Positions 13,077 to 23,786 of a DNA stretch of 64,000 nucleotides are shown one piece after another (within the stretch, counting starts at the first letter, position 1; each line of letters begins with the position of its first letter). The notes under the pieces are model-generated. The model made no database searches. It was not told the origin of the DNA and saw only the letters and a program-made list of their open reading frames with translations. The stretch comes from Sweltsa coloradensis (Eukaryota; Arthropoda; Insecta; Plecoptera; Chloroperlidae). The stretch is from the NCBI GenBank assembly GCA_024449915.1, contig JAMZAV010002236.1:36843-100842 (forward strand). The letters are read 5' to 3'. A program made the translations under genes and the position numbers.

Positions 13077-15584
13077 GACGAGGTATATACCAACTTGATA
13101 ATATTGCATATTTTGGATATTTAACCTTAGGTTCCTTTTTCAAAAAAAATATTGATTAGTATTAGTATTAGTAGTTTAAGGGCGCTTCAACGGCAAAGAT
13201 TATTCGCTCCTTCTTCTGCATCGAGACTTTATCACCTATATAGTAGGCCTATAGTATATATTTAGGCTAGTATAGTAAATTAAACGAATCAGTCTAAAAG
13301 TGTACTGTGTAAGGTTATAATGATTATGATTTAATTTGTCAATTAATCTTCAATTTACTGATGTATCAGAACTATGTTTGAATAATTTTAAAATATGCTC
13401 TATACAACAGCTATTGTAAAAAATGTCACGGATATAATAAGATATTGACATACATAGCTATTAATATCCAGTAGCTATATGCTGTTAGATTATTTATTTT
13501 TACCTACAACCGTTTGTGACGTATTATTATTGTGTTACACTATCACTCTTAGTCTTAGTGATGCCTGCAATACCTTCGTCCTTAGTTTTTTTTGGTTTAT
13601 TTGGATTAAGGACGCGTCAACCGTTAGGTCATAATGCACCACTCTAGCCTAAGGGGAGGGGGGGGGGAGGAGGGGCCCATGCTGGTCAGAACCAGCCACG
13701 GGTAAGGGAGGACGGGGGGTTTCTCACGTCGCGGTCGTCATCGTCTTTGTCATCGTTCGTTGTGTCATTGTCCTCGGCGGCGGCGCGAGATCTTCGTGGG
13801 GGAGGGGGGATACCCGACAACGACTCTAGAGCTCGCCTCTAGTTTCCGGGAGTAATATAGGCCTAAACTCCCGTACTTGCTATCTGATGTTTGCGAGATG
13901 GACTCCTATATTCTTACCCGGGCCAAGACGGATGATCAATGGCATGTGATTTCATCTAGTGATGGGGGTGACATAAGTCCCCAAAGAACCATTGAATGTG
14001 TTCCGGCCTCTTATATCTAGCCACTGCTTTATGGTGGATCTAGTCCTATGTAATCAAATACTTATTGCAGTTATTGATACAAGATAAACACTTCTCACTA
14101 CTTTCAAAAGTTACTATAGCTTCTGTTAAATCGTTTGTTCGAAGTGCAGCAAACACAATCAAGAAAAGAAAATTGGCGGGCTTACTCTTTCTTGTGAATG
14201 GTGAAATCACATCCAGAGAACGCATAGTAAACGAGGATGGCACTAGTAGATATAATGGAGACACAGCAACTGCAGAGATGACATATTAACGTATACCTCA
14301 GTGTTGATCTCATTCTATACGTAGAGCGATAGCCATCACATTTGTCAGTTGGGTGCGAATCACAACATTTGCCTGGGATGGAAGTTAAAATGATAAACCT
14401 TTCTAAATTTGGCTTCATCAACGTTACGCGTTTTTATTTTTTCGAGAACTTCACGACTTGATCATTTACACTTTTGTACAAGTCTGCAGGTAGCATAAGA
14501 CCAGTCTTGTGCAAGTTCTTCAAAATAAAAAAGTTTGAAAAGTTAAGACCGACTTAGTAAAAAAAGGAATAAACACGTTCTCGTCCGGGTCGTCCCTCTA
14601 AAAAGGTAGGAACTTACACAAAATACATTTGTTCCTTTAAGTTAACCTTCAATATTTTGTTAACTATATGAAAAAATATCGTAGAAAATTACCAAACAAA
14701 ATCACCTCTAAGTAGGTAACGGTACATTAAATCGGAAGAACGGGAGGAAGTACCCATAAAACAGTATAAGTTTATTTTAATGTTGTGTTTCAGTTAGTCA
14801 AGGTGTTGTGTGTGGATTTAGTTGAAAATAATAATTGTAATCTGTACTCCTGAATTGGGTGTAATTACAGAGTGACTGGGTAGACTGTTAATACCAATTT
14901 ATTTTATGTTAACGATATCGATAGGAGATTTTGTTGTTTTTTCATATAACTTTTTCTTGCACGTATGTAGAAAGGAACACGTTCCCACGAAAGTCCTCTA
15001 AAAAGTAACTTTAGTTTCCGGGAGCGCTTTCCTTTCCAAAGGCTTACGACCTTTGTTCCAAGAATATTTAAGAAAGAACCGACATTCCAACTCTTTTCAA
15101 AAAGTTAACTTTGATGAAGTCCGATTGGTCGATGTTGTGAGGCACCAGATTAATAGCGTAGCTGTTTTGCCCATCCATAATGTTTCCGCACGCTTGTCTC
15201 TTTCTGTATCCTCTATCAAGTTGCAGGGCAAATGATTAAATCAAAAACAATATCTGCTCTTGAAGCCAAAATTCTGAATTACTTTTGAAGGATTTGCAGA
15301 GAAATCTTGCCAAAAGTAATCAGAGCGTCGCCCCATTAAATACAAAAAGAAGTAGCTATCTACTCATTCATTGACGCAATAAACATAAGCAGGCGGATCA
15401 TTTGATACACCACTCTATTTACGCATTGACATTTATTTATTTGCTAAGCAAAGGATTCATCCCATAGTTATTATTCTTTAGGTCTCTTTACATTTGTACT
15501 TTAATCATTTTGCCAGCAGCACGTGCTTTCTTACGTTTTTCTCCTTCTGAGGCAAATGTATCCATTTTAAAGTGTGTACCTAAT
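13077..15584. other. Unique AT-rich core of the fold-back element
   Basis: No recognisable transposase. The only open frames are small: 13901 onward, about 40 codons, plus; 14065-14289, 74 codons, plus, basic in its middle part; and 15053-15235, 60 codons, plus. None shows a catalytic motif I recognise, and they may be debris of a former ORF. A GC-rich stretch at 13660-13870 differs in composition from its surroundings and could be captured host DNA. Confidence 0.45.
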
Positions 15585-16773
15585 CGGATAAAAAGGGGTC
15601 CTATACCACAAAAAGGTGTTTGAAACACAAAATGGCTCTGTCAAAGTCGTTTTGTAAATATTTGTAATGTGTGCACCAAACGATGCACAAAATGGCATGT
15701 GTTTCATCCATGATAAAAAAGAGACCTATATCACAAAAAGGAGTCAGAAACACAAAATATCCCCCCCCCCCCCCCCCCCCCCCCCTAAGAAAAGATATTA
15801 TTGAAAATATTCGTTATGTGTGCACCAAACGATGCACAAAATGACATATGTTTCAACCAATCAAAGAACAAAATGGCGTTTATTTCAATCATGTACATTA
15901 TGAGGCAATAGTCGACCATTTTTTTACCCTTTTTGGGGGCGTATTTTGGGTGTAAGGGTCCTCTAAAAGGCATGTTGTTATACATTTTTGAACTCTGTAC
16001 ATCATCCCGGTTCGTTTGACACCATTTTCAAGCATTTACCTCGTCGGATAAAAAAGGGCCCCTTTTCCCAAAAAAGGCGTCTGAAACGCAAAAAGCCCCC
16101 CCAAATCGCGTCTTATTATATATATTTGTAATCTGCACACATCAATGAACAAAATGGCGTTTATTTCAATCATGTACCTTATGAGGTAATAGACGACCAT
16201 TTTTGGCCCTTTTTGGGGGCGTATTTTGGGTGTAAGGGTCCTCTAAAAGTCATGTTGTTATACATTTTTGAACTCTGTACATCATCCCGGTTCGTTTGAC
16301 ACCATTTTCAAGTGTGTACCTCGTCTGTTAAAAAAGGGCCCTTTTTCACAAAAGGGCGTCTGAAACGCAAAAAGCCCCCAAAAACGCGTCTTATTATATA
16401 TATTCGTAATCTGTACACATCATAGCACAAAATGTCGTTGGTTTCAATCATGTACCTTATGAGGTAATAGAAGGCCTTTTGGGGCCCTTTTTAGGGGCGT
16501 CTGGTTCGGTAAAGGCCCCCAAGTAGGGCGTCTTACGTTATGGTTCCAAACTCCAGACAAGTTTCCGCATATAATGGCGTTTAGTCTCATCATGTACCTT
16601 ATGAGGTAATAGACGGCCCTTTTTGGCCTTTTTTGGGGCCCAATGAGGCCCAAACGCCCCCGAGTTGGCGCGTAAGACGCGGGTTTTGTAAAATCTCATA
16701 TAAATCCGCATATATTCCAATAGTCAAAACATATGTACCTTATGAGGCAATAGAAACTGTCACTGGCTCTCCG
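15585..16773 (-). repeat. Right inverted arm of the 5 kb fold-back element
   Basis: Reverse complement of the left arm and the better preserved of the two. An additional partial unit (about 15585-15711) lies on the inner side and has no counterpart on the left, so the arms differ in unit number. Three units carry the ATGTACCTTATGAGG mark (about 16172, 16450 and 16592). Confidence 0.72.
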
Positions 16774-16889
16774 TCTATTAGGTTGGTATTGAAAAAAGGC
16801 CTCCATCATTTTCTTTTCGGTCCACAACTTTCCAGTATCCTTCTTGATATCTCTTTAAAAACTTGGAAATGGAATTTACCAATATAATT

Positions 16890-17720
16890 ACTAGGGAAAC
16901 GCCAAAGTCGTTGTTAGACGAGTGAGTAAGCCATGTGTTGAGTACCCAGTAACATTACTTTTTTCCCCTACCTTCGGCCTCCCTAGCCTATCATAGGCTA
17001 GAGTGGCGCGCCTTACAGTTGACGCGCCCTTACACCAACTAAACTTTAAAACCCTATTATTTATACGAATATAATTATCAAACTTACCTAAATATGCAAA
17101 TGTTGCCGGGTACTCAACACATGACTCGCTCACTCGTCTAACAACGACTTTGGCGTTTCCCTAGTCTGGTTGGCCAAGGCGTCCTTATAGCCGAAATGTG
17201 GGAGACGTGGGTTCAATCCCCTTGTCGAAAAAGATTTTGTAATTTCTGGATTGTATTTTAAAAATTATTAAACATGTTTTGAAATGCATAAAACGCAGTG
17301 TAGTCCATCATCTGTGACAATACTATGGAAATCATAGCCAGTACGAAATACGTGAAAATATTACAAGGTTTACTCAATCTACGAGCGGAATTTGGGGGTA
17401 CCTTGACGTTCAACATTCGATAGACCTTGCATGAGCACGGCATTTCACAGCCAGGTAAATAACAAACAAAAAATATTTTTTCTCATTGTAGTTAAATAAA
17501 TTTCTATACATTGGCAGTCTATTTTTCAGTTTATTATTTCTTGTAGGTTTAAATCGAAATGGATTGTGCTCATTTTGTTAGCAGTTCTCAGTTACCTGGT
17601 CATGGATGTCTGTTTAAAATTTCAGTTCAATCTATTTGGCCGTTCGGCCGTATGGGATCGGACAGACATACAGACAAAGCTCACGGCCAAGGCCCGATCG
17701 AGTATAGCGTTAGGAAAGAC
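16890..17720 (+). mobile_element. Fold-back plus tRNA-like composite repeat, copy 1
   Basis: Starts with a 57-bp arm (CTAGGGAAACGCCAAAGTCG at 16891) that returns inverted at 17107-17164, with a 160 bp loop. The second arm runs directly into a pol III-like head: an A-box-like TGGTTGGCCAAGGCG near 17169 and a B-box-like GGTTCAATCC near 17212, about 44 bp apart as in tRNA. The body then matches copy 2 (32108-32890) through GCGGAATTTGGGGGTACCTTGA and a tail GGCCGTTCGGCCGTATGGGA followed by GACAGACAT repeats. It is best read as a SINE-like composite. The open frames at 17559-17784 belong to this repeat and are not genes. Confidence 0.7.
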
Positions 17721-17960
17721 TACGTTCGCTGCGCTCACTCGTCTAATAAATGAAAATGAAGAACAAAAAAGTAAAACTAAATGAGAAAAACGACTAATGA
17801 AATTTTTGAATGTGTAAGGTTGTTTACGATTGCGGAAAAAAGGTGACATGGATCGTGAAAGATGTGGCAGCTCAAGCGGCCTAAAATAAATAAATTTAGT
17901 CAATCATTAATGTCTTTTTCCGTTGTTTCATGTTACTGTCAATCATTACACGTCAGCTAC
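17721..17960. other. AT-rich spacer, no feature seen
   Basis: Intergenic or intronic DNA between the composite repeat and the PISD exon. No exon of PISD was found here or further left. Confidence 0.5.
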
Positions 17961-18006
17961 AGCCACTTAAAACTTTTCACAGGATACCCCCAACTGCCGT
18001 CGTACT

Positions 18007-18726
18007 CACCCGGTTTCATGCCCGGCGTAGTGTCCTGCGGAGTGATGTAGTCCGACAGCTCCCCGTACTGGTCGTACTCACCCGGCTTCATGCCCGGCGT
18101 AGTGTCCTGCGGAGTGATGTAGTCCGACAGCTCCCCGTACTGGTCGCACTCACCCGGCTTCATGCCCGGCGTAGTGTCCTGCGGAGTGATGTAGTCCGAC
18201 AGCTCCCCGTACTGGTCGCACTCACCCGGCTTCATGCCCGGCGTAGTGTCCTGCGGAGTGATGTAGTCCGACAGCTCCCCGTACTGGTCGCACTCACCCG
18301 GCTTCATGCCCGGCGTAGTGTCCTGCGGAGTGATGTAGTCCGACAGCTCCCCGTACTGGTCGTACTCACCCGGCTTCATGCCCGGCGTAGTGTCCTGCGG
18401 AGTGATGTAGTCCGACAGCTCCCCGTACTGGTCGTACTCACCCGGCTTCATGCCCGGCGTAGTGTCCTGCGGAGTGATGTAGTCCGACAGCTCCCCGTAC
18501 TGGTCGTACTCACCCGGCTTCATGCCCGGCGTAGTGTCCTGCGGAGTGATGTAGTCCGACAGCTCCCCGTACTGGTCGTACTCACCCGGCTTCATGCCCG
18601 GCGTAGTGTCCTGCGGAGTGATGTAGTCCGACAGCTCCCCGTACTGGTCGTACTCACCCGGCTTCATGCCCGGCGTAGTGTCCTGCGGAGTGATGTAGTC
18701 CGACAGCTCCCCGTACTGGTCGTACG
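18007..18726 (-). repeat. PISD: Ten-copy 72 bp in-frame minisatellite with splice donors
   Basis: Ten tandem copies of 72 bp, almost identical, in the last PISD exon present. Each unit encodes 24 residues including DQYGELSDYITPQDTTP and GMKPGE. Each holds GGGTGAGTAC or GGGTGAGTGC, a near-perfect 5' splice site, at 18009 plus multiples of 72. Because the unit is a multiple of three and each donor lies at the same phase, any of the ten donors would leave the downstream frame unchanged. Three adjacent units carry the Tyr to Cys variant (TAC to TGC just after the donor GT-GAG), which gives a direct record of unit-by-unit spread. Confidence 0.9.
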
Positions 18727-21700
18727 AGGCCCAGGTCTGTTCTCCGAGGAAGGTTTGAAGCGAGTAGGTCACTCCCTTCACCTGCTCGACCTTGCCCTTG
18801 ATGACTCGGCCCAGGCTCAGCACCTGACCGTCTGCAGGAGACACCTGCAGAGATGCGAGTGATGACAAGATAATCATCAGTTAGCAGAGTTAAGGCCCAG
18901 GTCTGTTCTCCATATAATCATCATATAAATAGTGATGTAATAATGAATTTATGTGCCTAGGAAGTAGGGCTGTGCGAGCAGGGATTTTTTTAAGTCGAGC
19001 GAGATCGAGCGAGATCGAGCGCACTGAAATTAGCCGGCTTAGGCCTGTTGTTAATTTATAAAGAAAGAATCGCATACACGAAATAATTAGGCCTAGGCGG
19101 CTTTAAAAGTAAAAAATAGGCCCTAGGGCCTAGGCCTACTTAAAAATAATATTTAAAAAGTAAACATTTCTCAGTTCAGTGCATAGGGGCCTAGGTGTGG
19201 AGGTAGCCTAGGCTAGGCCATTGAATAACAAATAACCCCAAAGGGATTGGATACACAAAGCCTAGGCCTAGGCCTAGGCTACATGTTGAATGAAATATAA
19301 TTTTTGTTTCTAACTTTATTAGTTTAATCACATTAATTTGGTAGTGAAAATATTTAATTAGTAACAACACCTGGCAGCGACCTCAGTGTAATACCCCTTT
19401 AATGAATGTCGCAACGAGATAGGAATGTCGTAAGAAAAACCGATCAAGTAGTTTCTCCGTTGGAGTCGATAACGAGTCGATAAAGCGCTCTCTGCTCTCT
19501 ACCGCCAACTTCACAAATCACGCTTCAGTTCAGTAGCTCGCACGATAGAGTGCGCTACCAGTGACCAGTCAAAATGCGCGATCTGTGTGCGCGTCGGCAA
19601 CGAATTTGTGAAATTTCGACTAGGCCTAAAATAAAATGTAGATGGATGTCTTGTTGTCACTTATTGGGTGTATGCTAGTGCTAGAAGTACCTAGCCTAGC
19701 TTTCGTTCTGTAGAACTTCTCTAGAGGAGTGTTTTAAAGTGAAGCCTATTTTATGCGTCATTTGTTAGTAGGCCCTAGGCCTCCGATCTTCGGGTTTATC
19801 AAAGTTCCCATCACGGAATGGAACCGCGACTCTGTTAGGCCTAGGCCTATAGCCTAGCTCATCTAGGCCTAGAGATTTCTAGACAATATGGCATGGCAAT
19901 ATGAAATTATTACGCAAAAACCGGGGAATAAATATTACTTTACCACGTCGCATAACTAGGGTGTGCGAATAGTGATTTTTGAGTTCGAATACGAATATCG
20001 AATAGTACACAGTAAAAAAGTCGAATATCGAAAAGTTGTCAAAACAGTGCGCACACATAAAAATAAACATTTAGTTGTTTTTAAGTTTTATATATTAGGC
20101 TATGGCTATTAATATTAATATTATTAATTAATAATAGGATCTTTGGTCCTAGGTCTACCCTAGGCAAGCCTTGGCAAAATTCAATGGCTAGCCCCTAGCA
20201 CTAGGCAGGCTAGGCCTAGGGCCTAGGTCGGCCTAGGTAGGCTCGGGGCCTAGGCCCTACGCCTAGCATTGTGCAAAGCACAGGGAATTAAAAACAATGT
20301 TCGTTGTTCTGATCTGAGGGGGTTTTTAATTTTTTTTTGCAATGCATACATTCGTCTTCGTTCCCTTTTGGGTTGAAAAAGTACCAAATCGCACTTTTTT
20401 TGCCGTAGGCTAGGGCCTAGACTTTGAAGCGGGTAGGGCTAGGCTAGGCCTAGGGCTATGTCCGTTTCGGGCTCAAGGCCCGCTTCTTCTTCGTAATCTG
20501 TAAGCACAAGAGCCCTATGCGGGTTTTTACATGAGCATTTACCCGAGAAAAGACCATGTTTAGAACTTTTTCGCAAGAAAGATGAGGTTTGCATCACGTT
20601 TTCGGAGTAATTTCTTACGTTCAACGACGTCGTGACAACGGTGATATCAGATGCTGTTGTTTGTCGAAGTTGGTACAGCTTGGTTTGGTTGGTACGACCG
20701 CTGAAACACGTTGCGCGGAGTTGACGATAGGGTGCGTCGATCGGTAATGTAGTTTCCTGCATACTAGCGGGAATTTCAAATCGAATACTTCGGAAATTCG
20801 AATAGTTACTATTCGAGTTTCGAATCGAATACGAATAGTAAATTATTCTCGAATACTTCGAAAATTTCGAATATTCGCACACCCCTACGCATAACGCAAG
20901 GTCCCGCATAATTACGACCACCGTGGTCCGTGACGGAGATATCTCGAGACTAGATTTTTCGAGCAATTTGAAATCGAGATCGAGCGAGACTCGTTTTTCC
21001 GAGCAGTATGATCTCGAGATCGAGCGAGATTCGAGCAGCAATTTAATCTCGCTCGAATCTCGAAAAGTCGAGACTTGCACAGCCCTACTAAGAAGTGTGT
21101 AGGCCTAATATGTTGAACAAGAGTTAAACAAGAGATATCAAAGATTTCACTCACGATATTGTTCTGATCGATCGGTCGGCAGCCGTCTTTCAGTTCCCGG
21201 CAGAAGAACTCGGAGAGCGAACGATAACTCATCAGATCTGAAGACGCTGCCTCGTCGAGATTGCACTTGAACGTGGAGGCGTAATATCCGAGGATCCAAG
21301 GTCGCAAGGAGAGGGGGAGCTCGCGCTGGGTGAGCCACCCCCAGGCACGTGACATCGCTCTCAGAGGCACCGCCTTGTAGCACGTCACCTGAAAAATGCT
21401 TAGCTTCATGTCTCACACTCTGTGGAAATATCATAGGGATGAAAATAAACACGTGGGCCTATATTTTATTAATTTTATTAGGCCTAAGTTATATTTTCTT
21501 TTAATATTTTAAACATTGATATTTTGACTACGGTAAGCGTAGCCCTATAGGCCAGGCTTGTATAATCATATATTTCCCTTCCATACACCATTCAAAATTC
21601 TGGGTAGGCCTAGGCTTAGCTACTAGCCGCAATGCAAAGATGATCCAGATAGAGCCTTTTGTGTTTGTTAAGAGCTATCGTCACAAGCACCAGCTGCCCT

Positions 21701-22408
21701 GTAACTTACTTAGCCGGTGTTGTGTATCCGACACATTCCACAACAACAACAACTCCCCGAGTCCGGAGCAGTTGGCGCTCCTGACGCGGCCGCGATGCTA
21801 GCACCATCTAGCGTCGACTGGCATCAGCCCACTTCTTGCTCACAGCTGCTGCTGGCTAGGCTGATGAATTGAGCATGGCTGTTTATTGTATTGTGGATTT
21901 AATCTGTATTATTTGGAGCAATCCAATATATCTTTCTTGTAATATTCATCAGTTAATAAACACTTATTCAGCAAAACTATTCTTGAATGTTAATACACAA
22001 AAAGCCACAGAGATTGTAAAGGCAAGCTACATTATATACATTTCATTAGGCCTTGTATAGCCTAGGCCTACATGGTTTGATGTGTAAACTAGGCTAGAGC
22101 TAGGGTCCAAGCTGCTTCATTTATGGAGAAAGGACTTTTTATGATATTTGTTTGTTTGTGTTTTGCCATTGGAAAACACCATTAGGCCTACATTGATATG
22201 TTCCAACTGCCAGCATAATAATTACCTCCCAATCTTTGGCCACTTCTGTAACTTGCCATTCTGATTCCGCCGTAAAATCCTTCTCCATTGAAGGATTGCC
22301 AACACAGCCAAACCTACGCTCAACGGTAACGGCTTCCATATCGGGCCAGCCAGTATCGCCAACCTGTCCAGTGATGTTTCTTGTTGCCTCCACCAGTACT
22401 TTCAGGAA
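18010..22408 (-). CDS. PISD: Phosphatidylserine decarboxylase, three internal exons (partial)
   Basis: PISD converts phosphatidylserine to phosphatidylethanolamine at the mitochondrial inner membrane. Three exons read in order on the minus strand: 22408-22226 (61 codons, ends DWE, donor GTAATT), 21388-21155 (78 codons, donor GTGAGTG) and 18844-18010 (phase 0 start, acceptor TCTCTGCAG). The second encodes VPLRAMSRAWGWL and SLSEFFCRELK, matching the conserved VP-LSRAWG and LSEFF-RKLKP region. The third starts VSPADGQVLSLG and KVEQVKGVTYSLQTFLG, the signature block of the beta chain. It then runs into ten 24-residue repeats. The conserved HFHSP region and the LGST self-cleavage motif are not in the window, so the gene continues to the left or is broken. 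The first exon is less certain: its protein is unfamiliar, but phase and DWE junction fit. The promoter and targeting-signal exon were not found. Confidence 0.85.
18965..21087. mobile_element. hAT-type element A (non-autonomous), in PISD intron
   Basis: Terminal inverted repeats TAGGGCTGTGCGAG and CTTGCACAGCCCTA, rich in GATCTCGAGCGAG-like words at both ends. Flanks are CTAGGAAG at 18957-18964 and CTAAGAAG at 21088-21095, an 8 bp target duplication with one difference, which is the hAT hallmark. No transposase frame is seen. Element B is nested inside. Confidence 0.85.
19957..20887. mobile_element. hAT-type element B, nested in element A
   Basis: 931 bp with ends TAGGGTGTGCGAATA and TATTCGCACACCCCTA, and subterminal TTCGAATA words. 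The target duplication is a perfect CGCATAAC at 19949-19956 and 20888-20895. It is younger than element A, which it interrupts. No coding capacity was recognised; the 213-codon frame on the minus strand spans the element's inverted end and is a shadow. Confidence 0.88.
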
Positions 22409-22538
22409 CTAGAAAAAAGAATAGGTTATTATATTATTATATCATATTATATTATAATAGGAACGCATAATTATTTATTTATTTAGGCCTATTTATAAAA
22501 ATGTTTACATAGGCCTATACAGCATTTTATATCATTAG

Positions 22539-23778
22539 TAGGGATGTCAAACGATTAAATTATTATAATCGATAATCAAATTCATTTTCACCTCCATAAT
22601 CGATTATTAATCGATTTAATCGTTTTGTACAATGTAGGTATAGTAGCAAGTTTCTTTCAAACTTCGGTTGGTTTCGGTTAGTTTGAATCGCCCGCGCAAG
22701 GCACGAGTTCGCACGACGCCATGGCGGGGACTGGGGCACGCACAACAATCTCGAAGAAGACAGTCGGGAGCAGTGGCATATCCAAGGGGGGGAGAAGGGG
22801 GACAAACCCCCCCTTTTAAAAAAAAGTGTAAAGGAGAAAATAAAATAACTTTCAAATTACCATCTGACTAAAAGAGGATTTTAGTAGATACAAAGTTCGT
22901 TATTTTGATGTTTTAAAAAGAAAAGATTTTCAAAAAAATGACCTTGATAAGAGAAACTTTTAGATTAAAAAAACAGGATTCTAGTATGCCTGTATAAAAA
23001 GTTGGTGATGCTTTAAAAACGAACAGATTTTCACCAAAATTACCTTGAAATAGGAAACTTTTGGATTAAAAACAGGATTTTAGTAGATAAAAAGTTGGTC
23101 ATTGTGATGCTTTAAAACGCACAGATTTTCACCAAAATGACCTTGAAGAAGAAAATTTTTCCGTACCAGATGAAATTGGCATCAATGCGGTGATCAAATT
23201 CAATTGTTTGATGCCATGTTGTCGAAAACTCTAGGCCTAGGCTGAAACACAACACCAGAGCAATCGCTTTTGTCACACTCAAGACGCCATGTATACGTAA
23301 AGGTGCAATTACTGCTCGGCGTTCCAGGCGCGTTGAGTGCGATCACCGTGTTTATCGGCTGCCGCGACAACTACGCCGCGTGGAACGCTAGAACAGAATG
23401 CAGCTTTAACTCCGCCCACTCCTTCCGACCTTGCACGGCCAGCGCATGTGCACATGATGACAAGGCAAGGCTGGTACTAACGATGTATTTTGCGACGTCG
23501 CTTCAATCAAATGTGGACCGGGAACAATCTCGCGTGCTAGAAATTGATGGAAACGTATCTCACGGGCGAGCAAGACATTAAATCGGCGGTTATCACGGCG
23601 TATTTGGCGGGAAAACGTAACGTACGGGAACGTTTCTCGCGGGTAATAGGCGGCGGATCTTGAAAACTAAATTTAAAAAAGTGCCAAAATTTAAAATCGA
23701 TTTTTTTGTAAAAAATCGATTAATCGTTTTAATAATAGATTAATCGAATCGATTTAAACGTAATTGTTGACACCCCTA
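22539..23778. mobile_element. hAT-type element C, non-autonomous
   Basis: 1240 bp with ends TAGGGATGTCAAACGATTAA and GTAATTGTTGACACCCCTA, with AATCGATTAATCG words near both ends. The target duplication is a perfect ATCATTAG at 22531-22538 and 23779-23786. The TAGGGNTGTCAA end is typical of a widespread hAT MITE type. It lies just upstream of the first recognised PISD exon. Confidence 0.88.
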
Positions 23779-23786
23779 ATCATTAG

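Larger units (their letters stand above)
11857..16889. mobile_element. Element with about 1 kb inverted arms made of tandem units
   Basis: The left arm (about 12029-13076) reappears in reverse complement at about 15712-16773. Inside the arms a unit of about 280 bp is repeated: ACATGATTGAAA occurs at about 12361 and 12641, and a diverged form at 12921. Shared marks are TATATATAATAAGACGCG, the GTTTCAGACGCC block and ATTACCTCATAAGGTACATG. A G-run at 13003-13020 is mirrored by a C-run at 15763-15785. Outer homology fades near TGGCTCT at both ends, and no target-site duplication was found, partly because the left end meets the satellite. The first 500 bp of the left arm show the same homopolymer-type damage as the satellite, while the right arm is clean. 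The superfamily is unrecognised; large tandem-built arms recall fold-back elements. Confidence 0.7.

Noticed and set aside
17169..17232. tRNA gene
   Set aside because: A and B boxes are present but no acceptor stem closes and it is part of a dispersed repeat also found at 32302.
18007..18726. CRISPR-like array
   Set aside because: Units are contiguous with no unique spacers and they encode protein in frame; the genome is eukaryotic.
17930..18862. 310-codon plus-strand frame with a repeated peptide
   Set aside because: Antisense shadow of the PISD minisatellite. The minus strand has the acceptor, donors and the conserved PISD block.
20439..21080. 213-codon minus frame overlapping PISD exon 2 region
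   Set aside because: It covers the inverted ends of hAT elements A and B.
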